From JAZDJP01 sp043803805 (lineage in GTDB: Bacteria; Planctomycetota; JAZDJP01): a DNA stretch of 19,801 nt. Shown one piece after another: positions 1 through 7,025 of this stretch. The DNA is taken from positions 1 to 19,801 of the forward strand of contig JAZDJP010000112.1 in the NCBI GenBank assembly GCA_043803805.1, written 5' to 3'. A program made the position numbers and the translations under genes. Under the pieces are notes generated by a model. That model was given only the letters and a program-made list of their open reading frames with translations, was not told where the DNA came from and ran no database searches. Numbering within the stretch: position 1 is the first letter of the stretch; each line of letters begins with the position of its first letter.

Positions 1-1245
1 TCCCGGTACACCTACCGCGGCCATATTCTCGCCGACGCGTTGAGCAATCTCTTCGTCGGGATGTTCGGGATGAACGAGATCGTGGCCCGGAAGACCCTTG
101 GGGCCGGGGATCTCGAAATCATCGTTCTCGTCACCGCCGGGAGCGCCTTCAGTGTTTTCGCGTTCCTCTGGGGTTACTGGATGCAGGGGCGGGAGAAGAC
201 GCCGTTTCTTCTCGTCGCCGGGGCCGCGGGCCGGGGGGCGCTTCTCCTCACCCCGCTCGTGTCGGATTCGTGGGTGTTCGTGGGCTTGTGCTGCGTGGTG
301 TTCATGGCGGATCCCGTCATCCTTCCGGCGTGGAACTCGGTCATGCAGGCAAACTACGACCCGGACTGGCGGGGGCGTCTCATCGGGCGGGTGGCGCTCT
401 GGACGCGGGGATTGATCGCGGTGGCGGCGCTGGGCACGGGGGCGCTTCTCGACTGGAATGCCGGCCTCTACCGGGTGATTTTTCCGGTCGCCGGCGTTCT
501 CGGATTCCTTTCGACGCTGGCCATGACCCGGGTGCGCGTCCGGCGTCGCCCGGAAGACGACGGGGCGGGTGCGCGGCCGCGGTCGCTCGGGGCGGTGCTC
601 GGGGAGTTCCGCCGCATCCTCCGGGAAAACCCGTCCTTCGCCGCCTACGAGCGGAATTTCTTCCTGTACGGCATCGCGTTCATGGTGGTGCTTCCGGCCA
701 ACGTGTTTTTATTCGTGGATGTCCTGAAGATGTCCTACAGTCAGGCGTCGGTCGCGAAACTGGTGGTGTTTCAAATCGCCTTTGCCCTGGCGGCCCCGGC
801 GGCCGGGGTGCTTTTCGATCGCTGGAAAACGGTGCGGTCGGCGGCGATTTCATTCACCGTGCTGTCGCTTTATCCTCTGGCGCTTCTGGCGGCGTGGCAC
901 TTCCGGAGTCTGGCGCTCGTTTATCTGGCCTTCGTCTTCTTCGGTGTGGCCATGTCGGCGGTGGCCCAGAACTGGTCGCTCGGGGCGATGCACTTCTCCG
1001 GCCGGCAGGATGCGTCGTTATTCATGGGATTGCACGTGACGGCGGTCGGGGTGCGCGGGTTGTTCGGGCCGCTCATCGGGTATGTGGTGTTGCGGTGGTT
1101 TGACCTGGGGGCGGTGTACGCGCTCTCCGCCGCGTTCTTCCTCATCGCGGCGTGGTCCATGTGGAATCTGGCGAAGCGGGAGGAGGAAGGGGGAAAAGTC
1201 AGCGAGTCTGGGATCCGAAAAAAGCGTGGAGCGTACAGCGTATAG
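1..1245 (+). CDS. MFS permease, 5' end outside the window
   Basis: Inner-membrane transporter of the major facilitator superfamily; the substrate cannot be read from the sequence. The open frame runs from base 1 without a stop, and the residues before the TTG at 40 (SRYTYRGHILADA) fit the protein, so the true start lies upstream. The product is a series of hydrophobic helices with a basic loop (RGRLIGR, near base 375) like the MFS motif A region, and a charged central loop (RVRVRRRPEDDG) between two helical halves. The last residues (KVSESGIRKKRGAYSV) follow the final helix. They are encoded by the repetitive DNA that continues past the stop, so this tail looks repeat-derived rather than ancestral. 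bioF is next, but a role in biotin or pimelate transport would be a guess. Family assignment is good, function unknown. Confidence 0.8.
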   Translation, partial: SRYTYRGHILADALSNLFVGMFGMNEIVARKTLGAGDLEIIVLVTAGSAFSVFAFLWGYWMQGREKTPFLLVAGAAGRGALLLTPLVSDSWVFVGLCCVVFMADPVILPAWNSVMQANYDPDWRGRLIGRVALWTRGLIAVAALGTGALLDWNAGLYRVIFPVAGVLGFLSTLAMTRVRVRRRPEDDGAGARPRSLGAVLGEFRRILRENPSFAAYERNFFLYGIAFMVVLPANVFLFVDVLKMSYSQASVAKLVVFQIAFALAAPAAGVLFDRWKTVRSAAISFTVLSLYPLALLAAWHFRSLALVYLAFVFFGVAMSAVAQNWSLGAMHFSGRQDASLFMGLHVTAVGVRGLFGPLIGYVVLRWFDLGAVYALSAAFFLIAAWSMWNLAKREEEGGKVSESGIRKKRGAYSV

Positions 1246-1426
1246 CGGATAGAAGGAGAAGGAGTGGGGTGGATCAAAGAAGTGAAATTGTCCTATACGC
1301 TAAACGCTATCCGCTATACGCTCGTCGAATCTGAGAGTCGGGGAAAAGCGTGGAGTTGTACACTATCCGCTAATCATTGAAATGATATGACCCTATCCGC
1401 TAAACGCTATCCGCCATCCGCTCGTC
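1217..1426. repeat. Composite direct and inverted repeats between MFS gene and bioF
   Basis: A 34-nt element at 1293-1326 recurs at 1393-1426, exactly 100 nt later, with three mismatches; both share the core CTAAACGCTATCCGC. A 16-nt segment at 1237-1252 (AGCGTATAGCGGATAG) is perfectly inverted at 1307-1322. A further shared word, AAAAGCGTGGAG followed closely by GTAC, occurs at about 1220 and 1345, so the stretch reads as two diverged copies of one composite unit. The left copy contains the stop codon of the MFS gene; the right copy encodes the first residues of BioF. The 141 bases between the two genes hold nothing else I can recognise. Confidence 0.85.
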
Positions 1427-2598
1427 CCCCCAAGCGCCGTCTGCGGCTGGTGTCGGCTGTGTCGGGGATGCGCATTGTCATGGAAGGCCGGGATGTGGTG
1501 AATTTCGGGAGCAATAATTATCTGGGCCTCGCGGACCACCCGGCGGTGCGGGATGCCGCCGTCCGGGCCATCGAAAATTGGGGATGGGGAAGCGGGGCGT
1601 CGCGTCTCGTGTCAGGCGACACCGCGCTTCACGAAGCGCTCGAGCGCGCCATCGCCAATTTTAAGCATACGGAGGCGGCGCTGGTCTATCCGACCGGATA
1701 CATGGCGAATGTTGGCGTCGTCACCGCCCTGGCCGGGAGAGAGGACACGATCATCCTGGACAAGCTGTGCCATGCGAGTTTGATTGACGCCGCGCGGGGT
1801 TCCGGGGCGACGGTGCGCGTGTATCCCCACCGTGACATGAAGAAATTGTCCCGCCTCCTGGCGGATCGGTCCGGCACGGGACGGACGTTGGTTCTCACGG
1901 ACGGGGTCTTCAGCATGGATGGCGATCTCGCGCCGCTCCCGGAGATTCTGAAATTGGTTGATCGGTTCATGGTAGGGGCGCAGCATGCTGCGCCCCTACA
2001 TGTGGTCGTGGACGACGCCCATGCCACAGGCGTCATCGGGAAAAACGGTCGGGGGACGCCGGAGCATTTCGGTGTTGAGGGACATCCCGCTCTCGTCATG
2101 GTGGGGACGCTCAGCAAGGCCCTCGGCGGCCTCGGCGGGTTTGTCGCGGGGAGTCGGGAGTTCGTTGATCGGTTGGTGAATTCCTCCCGGAGTTTCATCT
2201 ACACGACCGCCCCGCCTCCCGCCCAGTGCGCGGCGGCGATCGCGGCGCTGGAAATTGTGGGAAAATCCGGGGATCTTCGGGCGCGTTTGTGGGAGAACAT
2301 CCGACGGATGAAAGAGGGCCTGTCGCGCCTGGGGTTGGACGTATCCACCGTGGAGAGCCCCATATTCCCGCTCGTGGCGGGAGAGGAGGACGCGGCGCTC
2401 GCGGCGTCGAAATTCCTGTTCGAAAATGGGTATTATGTCCCCGGAATTCGCCCGCCCACCGTGCCGGCCGGGACAAGTCGCCTTCGGGTTTCGCTCTCGG
2501 CAGGGCATACGGAGGCGGATATCGCGGGGGTGATCAAGGCAATAGGGGATGTTATCGGACAAGGGTTATTGAGGAGATCATCGGATAGTTCGTCATAG
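1387..2598 (+). CDS. bioF: 8-amino-7-oxononanoate synthase (BioF)
   Basis: PLP enzyme of the alpha-oxoamine synthase family. It condenses pimeloyl thioester with L-alanine to give KAPA, the first step of the biotin ring pathway, in the cytoplasm. Visible family motifs are NFGSNNYLGLADHP, WGWGSGASRLVSG, HASLIDAARGSGA, TDGVFSMDGDLAPL, DDAHATGVIG (residues 209-218) and GTLSKALGG with the PLP lysine K244. Length 403 is near the usual 380-400. The first 12 or so residues (MTLSAKRYPPSA) are translated repeat DNA and replace the usual N-terminal helix; ATG 1387 is the only plausible ATG, and no good ribosome binding site is visible. Residues 195-204 (MVGAQHAAPL) are an in-frame insert made by a palindromic repeat immediately before the DDAH strand. 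The catalytic residues are otherwise intact, so the gene may be functional, but both insertions touch the conserved fold. It could also act on a related acyl thioester. Confidence 0.9.
   Translation: MTLSAKRYPPSARPPKRRLRLVSAVSGMRIVMEGRDVVNFGSNNYLGLADHPAVRDAAVRAIENWGWGSGASRLVSGDTALHEALERAIANFKHTEAALVYPTGYMANVGVVTALAGREDTIILDKLCHASLIDAARGSGATVRVYPHRDMKKLSRLLADRSGTGRTLVLTDGVFSMDGDLAPLPEILKLVDRFMVGAQHAAPLHVVVDDAHATGVIGKNGRGTPEHFGVEGHPALVMVGTLSKALGGLGGFVAGSREFVDRLVNSSRSFIYTTAPPPAQCAAAIAALEIVGKSGDLRARLWENIRRMKEGLSRLGLDVSTVESPIFPLVAGEEDAALAASKFLFENGYYVPGIRPPTVPAGTSRLRVSLSAGHTEADIAGVIKAIGDVIGQGLLRRSSDSSS
1972..1999. repeat. 28-nt perfect palindrome inside bioF
   Basis: The half-site GTAGGGGCGCAGCA is followed directly by its exact reverse complement, with no spacer. 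It lies in frame inside bioF and translates to VGAQHAAP. CATG occurs on both sides (1968-1971 and 1999-2002). Removing 30 nt from 1969 to 1998 would restore RFHVVVDDAH, a normal BioF sequence, so this looks like a clean insertion. The GTAGGGGCG word also begins the element at 8467. Confidence 0.9.
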
Positions 2599-2602
2599 CG
2601 GG

Positions 2603-2683
2603 CATTCAGCCATCAGCGTTCAGCCAGAATACAGATTGTTCATGGTTTGGCTGATTGTTGACCGCTGAAAGCTGACAGCTTTT
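2603..2683. repeat. CAGC-word repeats and small hairpin between bioF and the sigma gene
   Basis: The spacer after bioF carries TTCAGC words at 2605-2626 (TTCAGCCATCAGCGTTCAGC and following) and related words in the opposite orientation at 2648-2680 (GGCTGATTGTTGACCGCTGAA). At its right end a six-base stem AAAGCT/AGCTTT (2668-2673 and 2677-2682) closes a three-base loop and merges into four Ts, so it might weakly terminate transcription from bioF. The remaining bases to 2752 hold only the ribosome binding site of the next gene. Confidence 0.55.
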
Positions 2684-2752
2684 CTGAGAAACGTGATTTT
2701 GTTGTACCCCCTTCCCCGCCCCACGACCACACAGGGGTAAACGGAGGGGAAA

Positions 2753-5700
2753 ATGGAGAACACGACTCTTATGGAGGACGACATTTTGAACGCAACCCCT
2801 GACCAGCCGGTGGGTTCCGGAGCGGTTCCGGATGAGTCGCTTTTGGCGCGATTCCGGGATGCCGGTGACCGGGAGGCGCTCGCAGAATTATTCCGTCGTC
2901 ACGCGGATGCCGCCTATCGCACCGCCTGCCGGGTGACGGGCGGCGCGCGGGACGCCGAGGACGCTGTCCAGGCGGCGTTTCTCCATATCCTTTCCCATCC
3001 CGGACAATACCGGGGGGAGGCCAGCGTGAAGGCATGGATTCTGGGCATCGTGGCGAACGCGGTCCGTGAGGCGATGCGCCGGCAATCCCGTCGGGACCGG
3101 CGGGAGCGCATGGCAGGGATGGAAACGGGGGAAGTGGAGTCATTCCGTCCGGAGCAGGAGGAAATGAAGCATCTGGTGATGGGCCGGCTCCAGGAACTTC
3201 CCGAACGGTACCGCCTGCCGCTTTGGTTGCATTACCACGAGGGATTGAGTTACCGGGAGGTGTCGGGGGCGCTGGCGGTTTCCGAAAATACGGTGAAGAA
3301 GCAACTCCAGAGGGGATTGGAGCATCTCAGGCAGGCCATGGCCTACGCGGGGGTGCCGGTGAGCGTCCTCGCATTGACGACGACCTTGTCGTCGTCAACC
3401 GCGGAGGCGGCGCCGGCGACGCTTCTTGCGGCGATTCCGGGAATCGCGGCGGGGAATGTGGTTGCGGCGGGTGTCGGCGGGGGTGTCGCGGCGGCGGGGT
3501 GGTCGCTTTCTGCAAAACTCGCGGCGGGCGCTGTGGCGGCGGGGGTGGCTGTCGGCGGGATCGGCGTTGCAACGGGGGTGTTCCGGGGATCGCCGGCGCA
3601 GGTCCCGGGAAAAGCTGACAATGTCGCTCCAAAGGAGATTGACCCGCGCCTCCGGCGTGTGCTGGATCACAAGATGTCGTTTAATCTCGACATCCCCCAG
3701 CCGCCCCGAAAAGGGGAGTTGGAAAGGGTTTGCGAATCCATCAATCGGACGTTGCCGCCGGACATGGAAATCGAATTTGTGGAAATCGTGGGAGATCCGG
3801 AAGTGGTGGAAAACATGGAAAAGGAACCGGACGGAAAACTGGGAACCGTAACCGTTTATACGGGAAACGGACCATTGGGTACGGTTGGGGAATTGACAAA
3901 CAACGTGATGGGCGCAGGGTTTAACCTGTGTATGATCCCGTACCGGCAACGGGTGATTCTATACCGGAGTCTGGAGGGTGGGCGGGCGAACGAATTGAAC
4001 CGGACCTGGAGCAATCCCGACCCGGGCGCGGACGACAAGGCGCGCGTCGCCGCGGCGGAAACAGTGGGAAAATCCGGGGACATGTTTCGGATCAAAGGAC
4101 TTGCATACGGGTTGGGGAGTTCGCATGAGCGCGTGGCCGCCGCGGCCTACCGGGGGTTTGTCGAGGCCTCGCACCGACCGGCGTGTCTTAACGGAAACCG
4201 TGGGTGGGGCGCCAATAACTTCGGCTTTTTCGGGGCGTTCGCCCGGGAACCGGGAGTGATGGAAAACGCGACGAAATGGTTCGAGCGGAACCGCGACAAA
4301 TTGGACATTGACGGCGTCCGCCTCTGTGGGCTTCTCCGCATCGTGGCCTCGGTGCCGGTGTTGAAGAAACGGCTCGATACAAAAGCCGGGGGGATGTTCC
4401 AGAAGGCGCTGATCGAGTTGACCGGAGCGGACCAGGGTCTTGCGGAGACGCGTTCCGAGGCGGCCCGGGCGCTCGGCCGGATCGGGGGGGAGGAGGCGAG
4501 GAACGCACTTCTCGCGGTATTGCGCGATCGGACGGATGAGGCGCCCGTCCGCGCCACCTGCGCCAAGGCGCTCGGAGACATGGGGGATTCGAGCGTCGTG
4601 GTCTTCCTCGTGGAGTTCATTTCGGACAAGAAGGGGCACGTCGGTATTGTCAAGGCGGTCGCCGAGGCGCTGGGGGAAATCCGGGACCCGGCGGCGGTCG
4701 GACCGCTTCTGGATGCGGTGGAAATGGCGGATGAACACTCCATCACGTTCTTTGGTCAGGAGGCCGTCCAAGCGGTGGCTTGCATTCGGGATCCGTCGGC
4801 GCTCGATCGGCTCCATCGGTTGATGCGTCATCCGAATTCGTGGGTGGGACGCGCCGCGATTGACGCCGTTGGGCAGTTCCGGAACCCGGCCTCCACCGGT
4901 CCCCTGATGAATATCATCGGGGGCGGTGGTCGGGACACTCTGGACGGGGCATCCGCCGCCGCGGCCCTCGTCCGGATCGGGGACGCATCGGTCATTCCGG
5001 CGCTGACGGATCTCGCCGAAAACGGCCGGAGCGAAACCATCCGGGAATCCGCCATGACGGCGCTTGCGCGATTCCAGCGGCCGGAAGCGTCGGATGTTTT
5101 GTTCGCGATCGTGGAGAAATACAAGGACAATGACAAGTGTTACCGCGCCTGGCGGGCCGCCAGCCAAATCAGCGGGGACGCCCGGGCGGAGGATTTCTTC
5201 CGGAAATTGCTCGCCCGGGACCAGTCCCCGGCCGCCCGGGGTATCGGGGCGTACTACCTGCCGGTGAGCGCTTGGAAGGAGAAGGTGGACATCATCCGGA
5301 ACGATCTCGATATCAACGTTCGCCGGGGGGCTGCGCAAAGTTGGGCGAATGTTCAATTCATCCCCGATTATCCCGGGCAAAAAGAGGCGCTTCGGGAATT
5401 GCTCAAGACGGAAACGGATCCGAACATAAGATTCAGCCTCTACGGGGCTGTGTATCACGCGGACAAGTCCGTGAAGGCGCGGGACGCGCTTCTGGCGGCA
5501 TTGCGAACGGAGGTGCATTCTGAGGTGAAATTTGAGATCGTCTTTTTGTTGACATCAAGATTTTGCGACGAGGCGTCGGCAAAGGGGTTGAGCCGCGTGC
5601 TGGAGGAGGATCCGGATCCGAAATTCCGCGCGCGGGTGGCCAATCAGATGTTGATGATGAATTCTCCGAATGCGAAAACATCGCAATCGCTCGTCGAGGA

Positions 5701-5791
5701 ATTGAGTGCCTGCCTCGCGAAGGAATCCGATCCCGAAGTCAGGAAGGCCATCGAGAAAACTCTGGAATGGCATCGGCGTTTTATAAGGTGA
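2753..5791 (+). CDS. ECF-type sigma factor fused to a hydrophobic linker and HEAT-repeat domain
   Basis: A 1012-residue protein, about five times the length of an ordinary ECF sigma factor. Residues about 29-100 resemble sigma region 2 (LLARFRDAGDREALAELFRRH, DAEDAVQAAFLHI). Residues about 135-197 resemble sigma region 4, with the helix-turn-helix YREVSGALAVSENTVKKQL. Then comes an Ala/Gly-rich hydrophobic stretch (about 200-276) whose last part could cross the membrane. A less recognisable domain follows (about 290-555), and then HEAT-like armadillo repeats from about 560 to the C-terminus (for example ARALGRIGGEEARNALLAVLRD and AEALGEIRDPAAVGPLLDAV). Similar ECF factors with C-terminal extensions are known in Planctomycetota and relatives, where the extension is thought to replace a separate anti-sigma factor; that is inference here. 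The start is supported by GGAGGGG just upstream. No anti-sigma gene is adjacent. Target promoters are unknown. Confidence 0.82.
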   Translation: MENTTLMEDDILNATPDQPVGSGAVPDESLLARFRDAGDREALAELFRRHADAAYRTACRVTGGARDAEDAVQAAFLHILSHPGQYRGEASVKAWILGIVANAVREAMRRQSRRDRRERMAGMETGEVESFRPEQEEMKHLVMGRLQELPERYRLPLWLHYHEGLSYREVSGALAVSENTVKKQLQRGLEHLRQAMAYAGVPVSVLALTTTLSSSTAEAAPATLLAAIPGIAAGNVVAAGVGGGVAAAGWSLSAKLAAGAVAAGVAVGGIGVATGVFRGSPAQVPGKADNVAPKEIDPRLRRVLDHKMSFNLDIPQPPRKGELERVCESINRTLPPDMEIEFVEIVGDPEVVENMEKEPDGKLGTVTVYTGNGPLGTVGELTNNVMGAGFNLCMIPYRQRVILYRSLEGGRANELNRTWSNPDPGADDKARVAAAETVGKSGDMFRIKGLAYGLGSSHERVAAAAYRGFVEASHRPACLNGNRGWGANNFGFFGAFAREPGVMENATKWFERNRDKLDIDGVRLCGLLRIVASVPVLKKRLDTKAGGMFQKALIELTGADQGLAETRSEAARALGRIGGEEARNALLAVLRDRTDEAPVRATCAKALGDMGDSSVVVFLVEFISDKKGHVGIVKAVAEALGEIRDPAAVGPLLDAVEMADEHSITFFGQEAVQAVACIRDPSALDRLHRLMRHPNSWVGRAAIDAVGQFRNPASTGPLMNIIGGGGRDTLDGASAAAALVRIGDASVIPALTDLAENGRSETIRESAMTALARFQRPEASDVLFAIVEKYKDNDKCYRAWRAASQISGDARAEDFFRKLLARDQSPAARGIGAYYLPVSAWKEKVDIIRNDLDINVRRGAAQSWANVQFIPDYPGQKEALRELLKTETDPNIRFSLYGAVYHADKSVKARDALLAALRTEVHSEVKFEIVFLLTSRFCDEASAKGLSRVLEEDPDPKFRARVANQMLMMNSPNAKTSQSLVEELSACLAKESDPEVRKAIEKTLEWHRRFIR

Positions 5792-5810
5792 AATGGTAGG
5801 TTCGGATGTT

Positions 5811-5841
5811 GAAATATCGCAAATAGCAGTTACGATATTTC
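5811..5841. promoter_or_regulatory. Inverted repeat just before the ATPase start
   Basis: GAAATATCG at 5811-5819 and CGATATTTC at 5833-5841 are perfect nine-base arms around a 13-base spacer, ending two bases before ATG 5844. The AT-rich arms stand out in this GC-rich DNA. It could be a dimeric operator, or an mRNA hairpin that blocks the ribosome at that ATG. It could also be another member of the dispersed repeats. Confidence 0.5.
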
Positions 5842-5843
5842 GT

Positions 5844-7025
5844 ATGTGGATAAATCGGGAGTCGGAAGTTGCCCTGACCCAGGCCGCCGCCACGCGGCAC
5901 GCGTTGGTCGTGACCGGCTGTCGCCAAGCGGGGAAGACCAGTTTGTTGCAGAAGGTTTTTCCCAAAGCCCGTTATGTCACCCTGGACATCCCGCGGGACG
6001 CGGCCGAGGCCGAGGAGGCTGGCGACGCATTTCTCGCGCGGAACCCGCCGCCTGTCATTTTGGACGAGGTGCAGTACGCCCCGGCGCTCCTGCGTTACGT
6101 GAAGCGGTGGATTGACCGGCATCGGGAGGCGACGGGGCAGTTTCTCATCACCGGTTCCCAGAAGTTCACATTGATGAAAGGGGTGACGGAAAGTCTCGCC
6201 GGCCGCGCCGCCGTCCTGGTGCTCCACGGCCTCTCGGCTCGCGAGTATGAGCGTTGGGCCGGGGGGCGGCTCGAGGGGGATGCGCTCTGGGAATGGATCT
6301 GGAAGGGAAGTTATCCGGAACTTCACGCGCAGGGTCTTCGTCCCGACCGTTTCTATGCCGATTACCTGGCCACCTATCTCGAACGGGATGTCCGCCAGAT
6401 CATCGAGGTGAGGAACCTGCGGGATTTCGACCGTTTCCTGAGGTTGTGCGCCGTCCGGACCGGTCAGCTCGTTTCTTACAGCGCCTGGGCCGGGGATATC
6501 GGCGTCAGCACCAATACCATCAAGAGCTGGCTGTCGGTTCTCGAGGCATCCCATGTCATCTGCCTGCTGGAACCCTATTATCAAAATCTGGGGAAACGGA
6601 TCGTCAAGGCGCCGAAACTCTATTTTTTGGACACGGGATTGGCCTGCTATCTGGCGGGGGTGCGCACACCGGGGGATCTGGCGGCGAACCCGTTGCTCGG
6701 GGCGATGTTCGAGACTCATGTGTTGGGCCAGATCCTGCGGCATTTCCAGAACCGCGGCGAGACGCCATCCGTCTATTTCTACCGTGACCATTCCGGTCAC
6801 GAAGTGGATTTCGTGATTCCCGAGGGGCAGGCGCTTCGATTGATCGAGTGCAAGGTCGCCGCGTGGCCGGGCGGGGCGGTACGCGGGTTCGAGGAGATCC
6901 GGCGTCTGGCGGGGCCCCGGCGGGTGCTGTCGGAAACCGTGATCACCGCCGAGCGGGGATGTCGCGTTCTGAAAGGCGGGCTCCGGCTGGATGACAGCAT
7001 AGAACTCGCCGGGTTGGAGTCATGA
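5844..7025 (+). CDS. AAA ATPase with DUF4143 domain
   Basis: A 393-residue predicted ATPase of the widespread AAA_14/DUF4143 group. It has a Walker A GCRQAGKTS (residues 25-33), Walker B VILDEVQ, the sensor-like FLITGSQKFTLMKGVTESLAGR, the DUF4143 stretch YLERDVRQIIEVRNLRDFDRFL, then PKLYFLDTGLACYL and a C-terminal EVDFV...LIECK motif resembling a PD-(D/E)xK nuclease fold. The cellular role of this family is unsettled; it is often found in accessory DNA. I chose ATG 5844 because the family begins just before the Walker A. An in-frame ATG at 5793 would add 17 residues lying across the inverted repeat. The stop overlaps the bioA start by four bases (ATGA), so the two are probably co-translated, although nothing known links this family to biotin. 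Confidence 0.85.
   Translation: MWINRESEVALTQAAATRHALVVTGCRQAGKTSLLQKVFPKARYVTLDIPRDAAEAEEAGDAFLARNPPPVILDEVQYAPALLRYVKRWIDRHREATGQFLITGSQKFTLMKGVTESLAGRAAVLVLHGLSAREYERWAGGRLEGDALWEWIWKGSYPELHAQGLRPDRFYADYLATYLERDVRQIIEVRNLRDFDRFLRLCAVRTGQLVSYSAWAGDIGVSTNTIKSWLSVLEASHVICLLEPYYQNLGKRIVKAPKLYFLDTGLACYLAGVRTPGDLAANPLLGAMFETHVLGQILRHFQNRGETPSVYFYRDHSGHEVDFVIPEGQALRLIECKVAAWPGGAVRGFEEIRRLAGPRRVLSETVITAERGCRVLKGGLRLDDSIELAGLES

Noticed and set aside
3959..5518. A 519-codon open frame antisense to the HEAT-repeat part of the sigma gene
   Set aside because: Same GC-driven shadow; the plus-strand frame has clear periodic HEAT repeats and a ribosome binding site.
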